A stretch of 64,000 bases of DNA from Posidonia oceanica (taxonomy: Eukaryota; Streptophyta; Magnoliopsida; Alismatales; Posidoniaceae), in the NCBI GenBank assembly GCA_037176725.1, contig JAZBRS010000026.1, positions 104,887,501 through 104,951,500 of the forward strand, written 5' to 3'. The notes beneath the pieces are model-generated. The model saw only the letters and a program-made list of their open reading frames with translations. It was not told the origin of the DNA and did not search any database. Made by a program: the position numbers and the translations under genes. This document shows, piece after piece, positions 1 to 11,079 of this stretch. Position 1 is the stretch's first letter, and each line of letters begins with the position of its first letter.

Positions 1-590
1 TTTTTGTTCTATCTCTTTTTTTTTGCTTGTTTGATCTCTTTTCTCTTTTTTTTTTTTCAGGCTTTTGCTATCCCCATTTTGGTGGCAAAGGAAGGGTGTT
101 TGAGTCGTGATGGATCTGGGCCTTGGGTCTGCTATGTGACGGGTAGAAAGAGCAGGGTTAGACTGCACACCCCTAACTCTAGGGCCGGCTTCTGTCTTCG
201 TCTTCTGTTCCTTGGATGCACCCAAGCCTAGATGTCTACTCTCACTTTTTCCAGACTCACATCCTAACATTTTTTCTCCCTCAAAGGTGTATGTCCTTAC
301 GAGATTAGGCAGTTCGCCTGTCTTGATTGGTGGTGGCTCCCTCACTAGCTAAGACATCTAAGTAGTGCCGGGTGAGGTAGGGCGGACTCTTTCCAGAGCA
401 GGCAAGCACTTCCGGTTCTCATCACCAGGCCGAAGATGTAATGCATGATTTGAAGGGAGGACGATGATGATTGAAAGAGAGTTGATGCATGAGTAGGATA
501 GATAGAAGATGCAGGTAGGACGAGAATGCAAGAGGTGAGAATGCAAGTGTGTATGTGGGAGAAGGGCATCCGCAACGGGGCCACCTTCGG
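1..590. other. Post-integrase region of element A, no gene recognised
   Basis: Sequence downstream of the element A integrase stop, in element orientation. It begins with a T-rich run (1-58). Short ORFs here have no recognisable domain. No LTR terminus or polypurine tract was seen, so the 3' untranslated region of A continues off the left edge. Confidence 0.5.
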
Positions 591-2054
591 CTACTGATAG
601 TACTTCTTGAGATAGTAGAGGTTGACGGGCTCAGACTGCTCGACCCGGTCCATATCCTCAAGAGTTACAGCGCCTCCCGAGAAGATCTGCTTGACCACGA
701 AGGGGCCACGCCAATTAGGTCGAAATTTCCCTCGACCATCAGGCAAATGAATGGCGCGCAAAACGAGGTCCCCTGGCTGAAAGTTTCTAGGCTAGACCTT
801 CTTCAGGAATGCTCTGGCCATCCGCTTCTGGTAGCAGTGAGCGTTGTGCATAGCTTGCAATCTGTGCTCATCAATCAGGTTCAGTTGGACGCAGCGGTCT
901 TCGACCCATTCTGCCTCTTCCAACTCAGCTTCTCGTAGGATCCGCAGTGAGGAGATCTCTACTTCAACAGGTAGCACCGCTTCCATGCCGTACACCAGAG
1001 AGTACGGGGTGGCTCCCGTCGAGGTCCGGATTGATGTCCTGTACACCCAGAGCGCGTACGGGAGCTTGTCATGCCAATCCTCGTGGGTTTTTGCTAACTT
1101 CTTCAGGATTTTAACAATGTTCTTGTTTGCAGACTCCACCGCTCCGTTCATCAGTGGCCGATAGGGCGAGGATCGATGATGCTTGATTTTGAGACTCTAC
1201 AAGTATTCTTCGATCCTCTTGGCAATGAAGTTTGTACCATTATCAAAGATGACTGAGTGCGGGACCCCATATCGGGCAACGATATTGTTCCTGATAAATT
1301 TTTCTGTTGCCACAGCGGTGACTGTCTTATAAGAGGCTGCTTCCACCCACTTGGTAAAGTAATCGATCGCTACCAGAATGTAATGATGACCATTTGAAGC
1401 AGCTGGGTGGATGGCGCCAATGACATCGATCCCCTAGGTGGAGAAAGGCCATGGCGAAGACATGTTATGCAGCTGTTGCGGGGGGGCCTTGATGAAGTTA
1501 CCATGGATCTGGCAGTTGTGGCATCTACGCACAAACCGGCAGCAGACTGCTTCCATGGTCTGCCAGAAATATCCTTGGAGCATGATCTTCTTGGCCAGGA
1601 GGACGCCGTTCATGTGCAGGCCACAGGTCCCTGCATGCACTTGAAGCATCAGCGTGTCAGCCTCCAATTTGTTCAGGCAGCGCAGTAGCATCTGATTATA
1701 TGACCTTCTATACAGCTGCCCAGCCCCCAACACATACTTTGACGCCAGACGCGCCAGAGTTCTCTTGTCTGCTGCCGCGATATCAGGAGGAAAGCTGCCA
1801 GACTCCAGGAAAGATTTCATATCTCGATACCAGGGCTGCTCCTCTGCTGGATCCACCTCTTCTATGTTCAGGCAATATGCAGGCTGCTCAATGCGAGTAA
1901 CAGATACATCCACTGCGCTGTCTTCAGGCATAGTGAGCCAGGATGCCAGAGTTGCTAGCACGTCTGCGTATGCATTCCTTGCTCTGTTCATGTATGTGAA
2001 GTGGATGCTCTCAAATTCTTCCATCAGCCTCAGTAGATGTTCGTGATACGGCAC
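591..2054 (-). pseudogene. Integrase of element A (broken)
   Basis: Integrase joins retrotransposon cDNA to host DNA. Read from 2054 downward: end of the archaeal-type RNase H, an HHCC zinc-binding region (HMNGV near 1620, CRFVRRCHNC near 1530), then the DDE core. The core is visible as GIDVIG (first Asp, about 1425), DNGTNF (second Asp, about 1240) and the Glu in MNGAVES (about 1145). A C-terminal region typical of Tat elements ends in LYYLKKYYQ. In-frame stops lie near 1434 (before GID), near 1200 (after EEYL) and near 796 (after AFLKKV). The catalytic residues survive but the frame does not. Identity is firm; function is lost. Confidence 0.85.
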
Positions 2055-2632
2055 AAGCTTAGGATCTTTTGTCCTCCAGTCGCCGTTAACTTAAGAGATT
2101 ACTAGCATGGCATACCGTGTACATGCAGCTTCTGCGCCTTAAGCTCGAGGGCGACTTTCAACCCTAGGATGCATGCTTCATATTCTGCTTCATTGTTCGT
2201 GCAGGTGAAAGTCAGCTTCCTCACGAAGGGAATCATCTGTCCCTGGGGCGTGGTCAGCACTGCGCCTACGCCTCGGCCCTTTTTGTTGACAGCGCCATCA
2301 AAGTAGAGCTGCCATTCCTCCTGTTTTTCAGGATTTCTCTCCTCAGAGCCCTCCATTGCGAAGAGGATGTCCTCGTCAGGGAACTGCGTCTGGAGGGGTT
2401 GGTATTCAGGCAGAGGGAGATCAGCAAGATGGTCTGCCATGGCCTGGCCCTTCATGGATTTCTGTGTGACAAAGGTGATGTCGTACTGAGACAATAACAC
2501 CTGCCACTTAGCACATCTGCCTACCATGGCCGGCTTTTGAAAGAGGAACTTGATAGGATCATGCCGGCATAAGAGCTGAACTGGGTATGCCATCATGTAG
2601 TGCCTCAGTTTTTGTGCAGCCTAGACAAGGGA
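2055..2632 (-). pseudogene. RNase H end and archaeal-type RNase H of element A (broken)
   Basis: The open part (2102-2596) starts with the end of the gypsy RNase H connection region (KSMKGQAMADHLADLP) and continues into a second RNase H. The latter shows YFDGAVNKKGRGVGAVL (first Asp) and NNEAEYEACILGL (Glu). The GDS motif that carries the next catalytic Asp has become GMPC by a frameshift near 2105, followed by TAG and TAA. Two more stops separate this block from the reverse transcriptase near 2635. The dual RNase H layout places the element in the Tat lineage. It is non-functional. Confidence 0.82.
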
Positions 2633-4678
2633 CTAGCAAGTCTTCTCTAGTGTACTGTACCTGGCTTCGCATTCATTAAATTTCTTACTCAGGTAGTAGA
2701 TGGCGCGCTCCTTTCTACCAGATTCGTCATGTTGGCCCAAGACGGCGCCCATGGAATGCTGCGTGGTAGAAAGGTAGAGAAGCAAAGGTCTCCCTGGTGT
2801 AGGGGGAACCAGGACAGGAGGCTTGATCAACAGCTGCTTGATCTTGGCAAATGCAGCCTGACACTCCTCGCTCCAGTCGATTTGCGCATTCTTCTTCAAG
2901 AGCTTAAATATGGGTTCACAGATGGGCGTAAGCTGTGCAATAAAGCGACTGATATACTGTAAACGCCCAAGCAGACTTCTGACCTCCTTTTCAGTTCTGG
3001 GGGGTGGCATGTCCACGATGGCGTTTGCTTTCATCGGGTCCACCTCAATCCCCCTTTGGCTAACAATGTAGCCGAGCAGCTTGCCAGAAGACACCCCGAA
3101 TACACATTTCTTGGGATTCAGACGCAATTTGTATTTTCGTAGATGGTCAAAGAGCTTTTGTAGACAGGCAAGATGGTCTTCAGGCTCTCTGGTTTTAGCA
3201 ATCATGTCGTCTACGTAGACCTCTACTTCTTGGTGTATGAGGTCGTGGAACAGCGCAGTCATGGCCCTCTGATATGTCGCACCAGCATTTTTCAGGCTGA
3301 ACGGCATGACTTGGTAGCAGAAGACTCCCCAAGGGGTGATGAATGAGGTCTTTTCCATGTCTTCTTCTGCCATTTTATTCTGGTTGTATCCCGAGAAGCC
3401 GTCCATGAAGGAGAGCATCTTGTGGCCTGCTGTATTGTCGACTAGGACATCAATGTGAGGCAAGGGGAAGTCGTCCTTGGGACTTGCCTTGTTCAGGTCC
3501 CTGTAGTCGATGCAGATCCGGATTCGGCCATCTTTCTTGGGCACAGGTACAATGTTGGCCAGCCACTTAGGATAAAGAACGACCTTCAGAAAGTTGACTC
3601 TGAGCTGCTTCATTATCTCTTCTTTGATCATGAGCAGCCACTGCGGTCGCCATCTTCTTAGTTTCTGCTTCACTGGCTTGGCATCCGGGTCTAAGGGCAG
3701 ATTGTGCACTACTATCTCTATGTCAAGGCCGACCATATCCTCGTAACTCCAGGCGAAGACATCCGCAAATTCTTTCAAGAATGCGATGAATTCTGCTCGA
3801 GCCTGGGAGGACAGCTGAGCACTGATACGAATTTCTCTGACTTCCTCAGCTGTGCCAATGTTGACAACCTCTGTTTCTTCTTCAACATGGAGGTTGGGGC
3901 CTTCTGGGTCGTCGTCATAGGGCCAGAACTCGGGCAACGGTTCGTCAATTTCATCCATGCCCGTATCGTCCTCCTCTCCATAAGCAATAAGTTCCGAGAG
4001 GATCTCTTTCTCAAAAGAAGGACTTGTGATGTCGAAAGAGTGTATATGTTCCGCTGCTTGGCCCTGGTGACGCTTCAGGATGGTCACGCTCACTCGAGTA
4101 TTCTTGTAGCCTCGGTGCGCGACCTCCGTCCCAGCAACTCCTTCTACTGTTTGCTCTGGCCTGACTGATTCTACTGAGTGTTCTGCTGATACTGCTGAGG
4201 GCCTTGCTGATTCTGCTGTTGATACTACTGATGGCCCTGCTGATTCTGCCGCTGATACCGCTGATGGCCCTGCTACCGAGGCTGTTAACAACTCTGCTAC
4301 TGATTCTGCTTTCTGCTCTGTTACCGCAGCTGCTTGGACTGCTAGTGCTTCCTCCTCTGAGTCTTCTAGTGTGCTTGTGGAGGGTATGCCGAACTGGCGG
4401 CTGATCTGAGCATTGCCGCTTGCTATGCTGCTCCAGTGAGGCATGTGTTGCACAAACCAACTAGACCCGCCTTCTGGTCGGAGAGTGATGAGTTCATCTG
4501 GTCTAGGGAAGTCCGGTACTGCTGAGTCTTCTTCCAGGACCATGATAGAGACATGGTCCTTTTGCAGAGGAGGGTCCGTAACCACGGCTTTCCCTTTCCT
4601 TTCTACGGCTTGGTGCTCTGCCAGGTCTTCTGCTATCGACTTGATTTGTTCTTGATAAAGTAGCTCTAAGTCGGACAT
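2633..4678 (-). pseudogene. Reverse transcriptase-RNase H of element A
   Basis: The open frame is 681 residues. The first 240 or so are acidic, Ser/Ala-rich linker. A conserved lead-in (KQKLRRWRP) is followed by RT fingers (RICIDYRDLNKASPKDDFPLP), palm (MDGFSGYNQ, and the catalytic YVDDM at 3206-3217), thumb (LNPKKCVFGV) and the start of RNase H (YLSTTQHSMGAVLGQHDE, with Ser where Asp is usual). It ends in stops just after LEKTC, before the rest of RNase H. The RT itself looks complete. A possible defect is MPFSLKNAG, where FGLKNAG is usual. Flanking stops make it a pseudogene in practice. Confidence 0.88.
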
Positions 4679-4690
4679 CCATGAATCGAC

Positions 4691-5389
4691 CTAGGCTTCT
4701 ATCGCCACTCCTTCCTCCTCGTCTGAGGGTGAGTCGACGTAGTAGGCACCGGGGACCTGCGGCACTGGCCCGGCTGCAAGACGGATTGCTGCCCTTCGAA
4801 TTTGCATGATCTGGCTCATGGGCGCGCCTAATAGTGGCAGCTTTGGTGTGGGAGATCCAAACAGACTGGTCAGCGGGACCACAGATGGGTATGCTACCAG
4901 TGTCACTGTTGCAGGTGGAGGGCAAGCAGAGGCGCTTTTCTGAGGTCTCAAGGGCCGGGAGACTATGGTGCTCAGTTGGTCCTCTGCAACTGCTTGTGAC
5001 TGTGAGAGTGCAGCCTCTGACGCCATGGGGTCCTGCCATGAGAGTTGCTGTTTGGCGTCAGGAAGATGCGAAGCGGACTGCGCCGACTGCATTCTCAGTG
5101 ATACGACCGCTGGAGTGGGCTGAGCTATGCTGCTGACTGAATTGATTGACTGCCTCTGCAGAGAGAGGGACAGTGGCACTGGTGTGACTGCGACCGCTGG
5201 TAGTCTGCTTGATCCTGCCGGAAGGAGAGTCCCTGACTTCTGTACCGCTGCTGCCCGTACTTGTAATGCAGATGTGGCTGTAAAAGTGTGAGGGCTTGCC
5301 AGTTCTTCCACAGAGCCTGCTGAGCTGTCTGCTGTATCTGCTAGAGGGAGAGCCGAACATGCTGACTGTGGTGCCTCTGTGCTGATCAT
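4691..5389 (-). pseudogene. Low-complexity linker between protease and RT, element A
   Basis: An open stretch of 232 residues rich in Ser, Ala, Pro, Val and Gln with no catalytic motif. It sits between the protease and the RT frame, where Tat polyproteins have a variable linker and Ogre elements have an intron. I cannot tell from sequence alone whether part of it is intronic. It ends in DEEEGVAIEA, shortly before a stop and the RT frame. Confidence 0.5.
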
Positions 5390-5528
5390 TGCCTTGCTGC
5401 CAGTTGGGACTGCCTCTACTGTGCCAGACTACTCCTCATCCAAGTAGTAGTCCTCAATGCAGACCCAGTCTTCTGCCGACACCGTGGCTTGATCATCGGT
5501 CGATCCCAGAACTCCTACACTGGTAAAG

Positions 5529-6356
5529 TTAGTGAGGTCTCTGGGGATGGCTGGTTCTTGATCCTTGAGCTAAAGGCAGTGATCTTCGTTGAGCTTGGGT
5601 TCGTAACCGAGGCCTTCTGATCCTCCGCTCCACTGCTACGATCGGCTCTGCGATCCCTTGGCCGTGATGCCCGAGTGGCGTACCCTTTATGTAACCCCAC
5701 CTGTGACATACATTCTCGACCATTCGGAAGGGGTTGCTGTGAACGGCCAAGGAGTTGACACGTTGAAGATCAGGAATGAAGTTAACCGGCTCGCACCGAT
5801 TAACGCGATATAGAGCTTCAGAAGTCTCGGGGTCAAATGGGATAGCTTGTGAAGACATAGGGGAGACTGCCTCGATCCGCTCCTTCTCAAAGTTCTCTAC
5901 CATGACGACAATGACATCATCGCCACGACGGTACTTTATCATCCGATGGAGGGTCGAAGGAAGGACCTGATGCTTGTGGAGCCAAGGGAGCCCAAGCAGA
6001 AGATTGAAATTCGGCTTCAAGTCGACGACATAGAATTCTACATCGAAGACGACCGGGCCAATAGCGAGAGGAATAATCAGAATCCCTAGAGCGTCATGGT
6101 GGGTGTTGTCAAAAGCTGTCATTCCCTTCACGGCTGGCGTGATGTCCTCGGCTTTGAATCCGAGCTTGGTTGCAGTACGCAAGGGACAGACGTTAAGGCC
6201 TGACCCATTATCAACCAGTGTTAGGGGAATGCGAAAGTTTTTGAACTGGACCGTGACGAACAGGGGCTGGTTGTGATTAATCCCCGCCGGAGGTAGCTCA
6301 TCGCTCGTAAAAGAGATGACCTGGGGCTCCGCAATCAACCCTACCATGCTTTCCAA
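5529..6356 (-). pseudogene. Retropepsin of element A
   Basis: An aspartic protease that cleaves the Gag-Pol polyprotein. The active-site segment reads LVDNGSGLNVCPL, the DNGS variant common in Tat elements instead of DTG/DSG. It is followed by the flap-region strand ALGILIIPLAIGP and by LLLGLPWLH (the ILG-type motif). Downstream, GYIKGTPLGHHGQGI resembles a G-patch, after which a frameshift near 5640 garbles the frame. It is separated from gag by TAG stops near 6375 and 6390. This element has one protease domain, in contrast to the two in element C. Confidence 0.8.
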
Positions 6357-6392
6357 AGCTGAAGGCTCGATAGACTAGGACACACGGGCAGC

Positions 6393-9300
6393 CTAGAACA
6401 CGCGAAGGAAAGCCTCACGGTGTTCGGCAGAGGTGTGGATTAGGTCCCAAATGGAAATGTCAGCTTTGACCTTCTTAAGTTGGGAGGTTATGTCTGCCTT
6501 GGGTTGGTTCTTTTTGGCAACAGGAGGGGTTGCTTTGGCAAGCTCTAAGGGGGTAGTGGCAGGAAGCTGGGCCGCTACAGGCTGGGCAGGGATTTGGTTT
6601 GCTACGGGTTGATTTGGGGTTGGATCTGTTACGGGTTGGTTGGAGGGTGGGGGCGTAGCAGGTTTAGGGTGATTTGGCCTAATTACCGGTGTTGGGGGCC
6701 TGTAGACCCTCCCCGATCGCGTTACTTCCGCACACATTTCTGTGGCGTAGCTGTAAGGGACGCGATGGGTGTCCAAGGTTAAGTCAATAACCACTGGAGC
6801 ACGTGCTGCGAGCACAAGAGGGGTTACAGGGGGAGCTACTAGGTACTGAGGTCTATCTAGGGTGTATGGTTGTTGGGGTGGGAAGGCTAGGGCAGGTTGA
6901 GGTCTGCCTAGAAGGTGTACAGGATATTCTAGCTGAGGTCGCCCTAAGAGATGGATGGGGGATCTAGGCTGGGCCCTAGCTAGGAGGTGTACAGGGGGTT
7001 GAGCCTGAGGAAGCACAGCGGGGGGCGCGAGAGGGCGCTCCGGCCTGGCACGCGGTCGGACCATGTGAATTCCCGACTCGGAGCCAGCAACTGCCGCAAG
7101 ATAGAGGTTCACAGGGAAAGGCTCAGAGATATCAGAGATGAGATCAGAAGGGTCTACCACAGAGGTAGCAGGCCCAGAAGGAAAGACAGAATGGATGCCT
7201 GAGGTTCCCGCCCCTCCCGGATAAGAGTGCTCCGGTAAGGGTTGGCGGATGATGCCAGAATGAGGGGGAATAGCTGAATGTGCAGATGCATGCGTGTGTG
7301 CTTGAGTGGATGCCTCGTGCGTGTCAATCACAATCGTTCCCGATTCGATTAGATCCTGAATAGCGTTCCGCAAGGAGAAGCAATTGTCCGTCGAATGCCC
7401 GACACTTCGATGGAAATTACAGAAGAGGTTCGCCCTAAACCAATGCGGCAAAGGATTTGGGGGCGGACGAACCTCCGGGAACTTCAGGAGCGATGCAACC
7501 TTCGGCAAGATGACCGTGAGCGGTTCCACCAGTGGGGCGAATTTCCGCTTCTCAGTGAGTGGTCTTCTTTGCCTCTGGTATGAGCCTTGCTGAACCGGTG
7601 CGGCAGGGTAGACCGGTCTAGCGATGGTTGTGATTTGTGGTGTGGGTGGATTCCTAGGTGCAGGAGCGTACACCATCTGAGCTGGGGCAGACCGGGATGG
7701 CAAGCGAACAGGCACAGCAGGGGAGTCGATGAATGCAACAGCAGTTTTCGACGAGTCTTTCCTCTTCGGGCGGTTGTTGCTACTGCCACTGTTGCTGTTG
7801 GAGGCGCTGCTGTTGGCACTGTTACTGCTGATCGCGGCCTGCTTAGCGAACGCAGAGAGAGCCAGGAAGTTGCCACTCCGCAAAGAACTCTCCACGCGCG
7901 CTCCAGCTCTGATGAGTGCTGCAAAAGTAGTGACTGGTTGGATGCTAAGCAGAGCTTCAAGAGATGGCTGCACCCCTTTGATGACGATCTCAATAGACTC
8001 CTCGTCAGAGGGTCTATCTCGAACCTGAGAGGCAAGGGCGCGCCAGCGGCCGACGTACTCCCCGAACAGCTCGCCGGAATTCTGCTTGATTGCGATCAAG
8101 TCCGCCCGCTTTGGGACTAGATCGAGGTTGAAGGAGTATTGTTCCAGGAACGCCTGACTGAGTTCCAAGTCTTGATGGCTGACATATCAAGCGATGTAAA
8201 CCACTTGAGTGCCCGCCCGGTCAAACTCTTCTGGAACAGGCGGATCAGCAACCTCTCGTCAGCCTGAAGCTGAGCGAGATCACCGCAATACGCCTTCAGG
8301 TGTGCCATGGGGCAGCCCCTACCATTGTATTTCTCGAAGTCCGGAATTTTGAACTTCGAAGGGAGTACTGCCTCTGGAAAGCAGCAGAGGTCCCGAAATT
8401 GGTAGGTCTGGTGCTCAGTATCCTGCACTAGTCATAGTGCCTTTTCCAAGATGTCCATCCGGTTGTTGATGGGGTCTGAAGTTGCTGCTATAGGAGAGGG
8501 ATCAGCAGGGGTAGTGAGCACATACGCCGAATGGGTCGCACCTAAGTGCTCCTCCGGATCTACCATAGCGTCGCCTGGTGGAGCAACGGGATGGCCGGCG
8601 TATCCGTGCTGGGGAACTGTGTATGCAGGAGTGTATGCAGGATGCTGGACTTGATGCAAAGGAGAAGAGTAGATGCCATGCTGTGCTGTGATAGGGGTAG
8701 GATGACGGAGCACCAGTTGCTGTACAGGCGGGGTGCCAGACAGCGAGCTAGTGAGGTATTCGGCTCCAGCCGGTCCAAAGGACTGACCACCAGGGGGAAG
8801 AGGAGCATGCTGTGCTAAGTGTTGTGCAGCAGGAGGCGGTAAACGGGCCCCCATCGTCGGAATCGTGAGCAGTTGTGACGATGGTCGAAGCGGAGGTGTG
8901 GAGGTAGATGCATGAGATGCAGGAACTGGCCTCAAAGGAACCTCAGGAACGACAGGAGCACAGGAAGGACGAACCGATAGAGCCATGCCCTGCAGTCTCT
9001 GGGCAAGCTCCATCAGGTGCTGGTACTGCGCCTCAGGCGTCTCGCCAGTGGGGACGCTGAAGTGCAGTGCCGGCGAAGGTTGAGAAGCAAATGGCACGAA
9101 CACAGACTGTCCGGGAGGAAAAGGTTCTACAGTAAAAGTCGCAGCAGCAGTAGGAGGGATGTCAAAAGCGACGTATCCCCGGGATGGAGGGGGCAGTGGC
9201 GTCTCCGAAACGCGAGTAACGGTCGTCAGGATAGACTCGGCGACCGGATCCGGAGGAAGAGATGCTTGCCACTGTCCCGGGACATACTGAGAACCTAGAG

Positions 9301-9472
9301 GCGCCAGGGGAGGAAACCCTAGCGTCGGAGGGGGAACAACGGGGACAGAAGGAGCAACCAGAGGAGCCGGAACGGAAACACCCTCCGTGACAGGAGTGAA
9401 GAGAGGCTCACTAACGTACTGGGCCATTGCTGACCTAGAGCGCGTGAGAATGGGGCTGCGACGGGTGTGCAA
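6393..9472 (-). pseudogene. Gag of element A (broken)
   Basis: Gag forms the virus-like particle. The 5' part (8432-9472, start ATG at 9472) is a Pro/Val/Ser-rich N-terminus of 346 residues. A TGA near 8430 interrupts it. The capsid-like domain follows (FKIPDFEKYNGRG, GRALKWFTSLD), with a frameshift near 8168 and then FLEQYSFNLDLVPKRADL. A zinc-knuckle-like motif CNFHRSVGHSTDNC lies near 7400 (Cys-His-His-Cys in place of classical CCHC), followed by NAIQDLIESG. A repetitive Pro-rich tail ends at ISIWDLIHTSAEHREAF, a motif conserved at the gag/protease boundary of Tat elements. Confidence 0.85.
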
Positions 9473-10723
9473 ACGGCGATTCCTAATATGAGCTATCGTC
9501 GCAAAGGCGGATAGCTCAGAAGAGGAATGGTCGCGAATAAGGTCGCAACAGGGGCGTCAACGAGGGTCGGTACTCAAGCTCTAGCAAGGGGAACTCGCTT
9601 ACCGATCACCGCTGACACAAACAGAAGGAAACTGGGGTTAGAAACTGAAAAGACGGATGCAAATGAGTTAAGTTAAATGGCATGAATGATATGTATGCTT
9701 TCTAGTATGCCCCCCTTTCCTAACTAGTGTATCCTAGCAGGTGATCTACTTCGGGTATCCCTGGGTGTACTGGTCACCGACTCAGGTCAGAAAAGTAGGT
9801 TCCCTGCCTAACTCCTGGCCCAAAGCTCAGGTAATGACAGGGCGGTGTGTTGGTGGCCTCGACCCCGCCAAAGCGTGGGTGGTACCCTCTACTAACACCG
9901 ACACGACCTTCGAACAAGGGGGGACAGACCGACTGACTTGCGCCACGCCCAAAGCGGTGGAACAAGAGGCCGGGACTGTCCTTCGCAGACTAATAGGTGG
10001 ACTCAGATGAGAAGATGCATGCCCTATATGATGCTTATGCAAATGATTAAAGTTTTTTATCTTGCGCATTTTATTAACCAAAGGGAGTGAAGGATTGTTT
10101 GAAGTCTCTAGTTACTCTTAGAAGTTCCTTTTACTTGCCATTTTTAGTTAACCATGGGGAGAGCAAACAAGTCTCTACTATCCTAGACATGGCATGTGCA
10201 AAAGGGAAGAAAATCAGTCAAACATGGCAGGCAAACAACACACAACACAGCAAAAAGCAAGTGCATGGCATGTGCGAGTGTTCGTGGGCATGATAGTGAA
10301 GAAAAAGCATTCATCATGTCAAAAGGCATATATGCAAGGCATGTGCGTGCGCAGTGACATAGCAAACGTGTAAGAAAAGCATTCATCATTCAAAAAGCAT
10401 GCATTGTTGCCAAACAAGTATGTAGACATGCATTGTGCAGGAAATAAAGCAACAAGAAGCAAATAAAGATGAAGGAAGGTAAGGACAAGTAAGCATTAAA
10501 GCAGGCAAGAGCAGAATCAGGGAAACAAGCAAGCAACAAGCAAGCAAACAAGCAAGCAAACAAGTAAGAGCGCCACAGCAGGCAAAGCAAAGCAAAACAG
10601 AGCGCAAACCGAGGCAAAGGAGGTGCAAAACTTAAGCAGAGTAGCCACGAGGCGACTTGCTAGGAGTTTGCACAGAAAAGCGAGCAAAACAGGCAAAGAA
10701 GGCACAAAAGGCAGACAAAGAAA
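9473..10723 (-). other. 5' leader of element A
   Basis: Untranslated region between gag and the repeat leader. 10480-10620 is low-complexity DNA built on CAAGCAAG/AGCAAGCAAA. Leu/Cys-rich ORFs on the minus strand here are by-products of that composition. No upstream ORF1 is seen. Nothing else recognisable. Confidence 0.6.
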
Positions 10724-11078
10724 GCAAATCCCAAGCGAGCGAAAGCGAAGGCGAAAGCCGGAGTCTTCTATCCCCAGCGGAGTCGCCACTGTCGACTTCG
10801 CTAGGCAAAGCAGACAGGCAGGCAAGCAAGCAAAAGCAAGGCAAAGGGCACCAAGGCAAACAAAGAACGCAAATCCCAAGCGAGCGAAAGCGAAGGCGAA
10901 AGCCGGATTCTAGCATCCCTAGCAGAGTCACCACTGTCGACTTCGCTGGGCAAAGCAGACAGGCAGGCAAGCAAGCAAAAGCAAGGCAAAGGGCACCAAG
11001 GCAAACAAAGAACGCAAATCCCAAGTGAGCGAAAGCGAAGGCGAAAGCCGGAGTCTAGCATCCCCAGTAGAGTCGCCA
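10724..11078 (-). repeat. 145-bp tandem repeat containing the primer binding site
   Basis: Units begin at GCAAATCCCAAG at 10724, 10869 and 11014, exactly 145 bp apart, giving about 2.4 copies. Each unit ends in a copy of the primer binding site (10771-10788, 10916-10933, 11061-11078). The last copy abuts the LTR. The ORFs across this stretch are repeat artefacts. Confidence 0.9.
11061..11078 (-). promoter_or_regulatory. Primer binding site of element A (tRNA-Arg type)
   Basis: On the minus strand the site begins TGGCGACTCTACTGGGGA, one base from the LTR end at 11080. It is complementary, apart from about one base, to the 3' end of plant tRNA-Arg(ACG), the primer known for Ogre elements. The repeat copy at 10771-10788 looks like the better match. 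Confidence 0.8.
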
Positions 11079-11079
11079 C

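Noticed and set aside
591..9472. Endogenous plant pararetrovirus
   Set aside because: An integrase, LTR-type ends with a primer site next to them, and two RNase H domains place it among Tat retrotransposons; no movement protein was seen.
10386..11079. Leu/Cys-rich membrane-protein-like ORFs on the minus strand and Lys-rich ORFs on the plus strand
   Set aside because: They lie in the AGCAAGCAAG low-complexity and 145-bp repeat leader of A and have no conserved motif.
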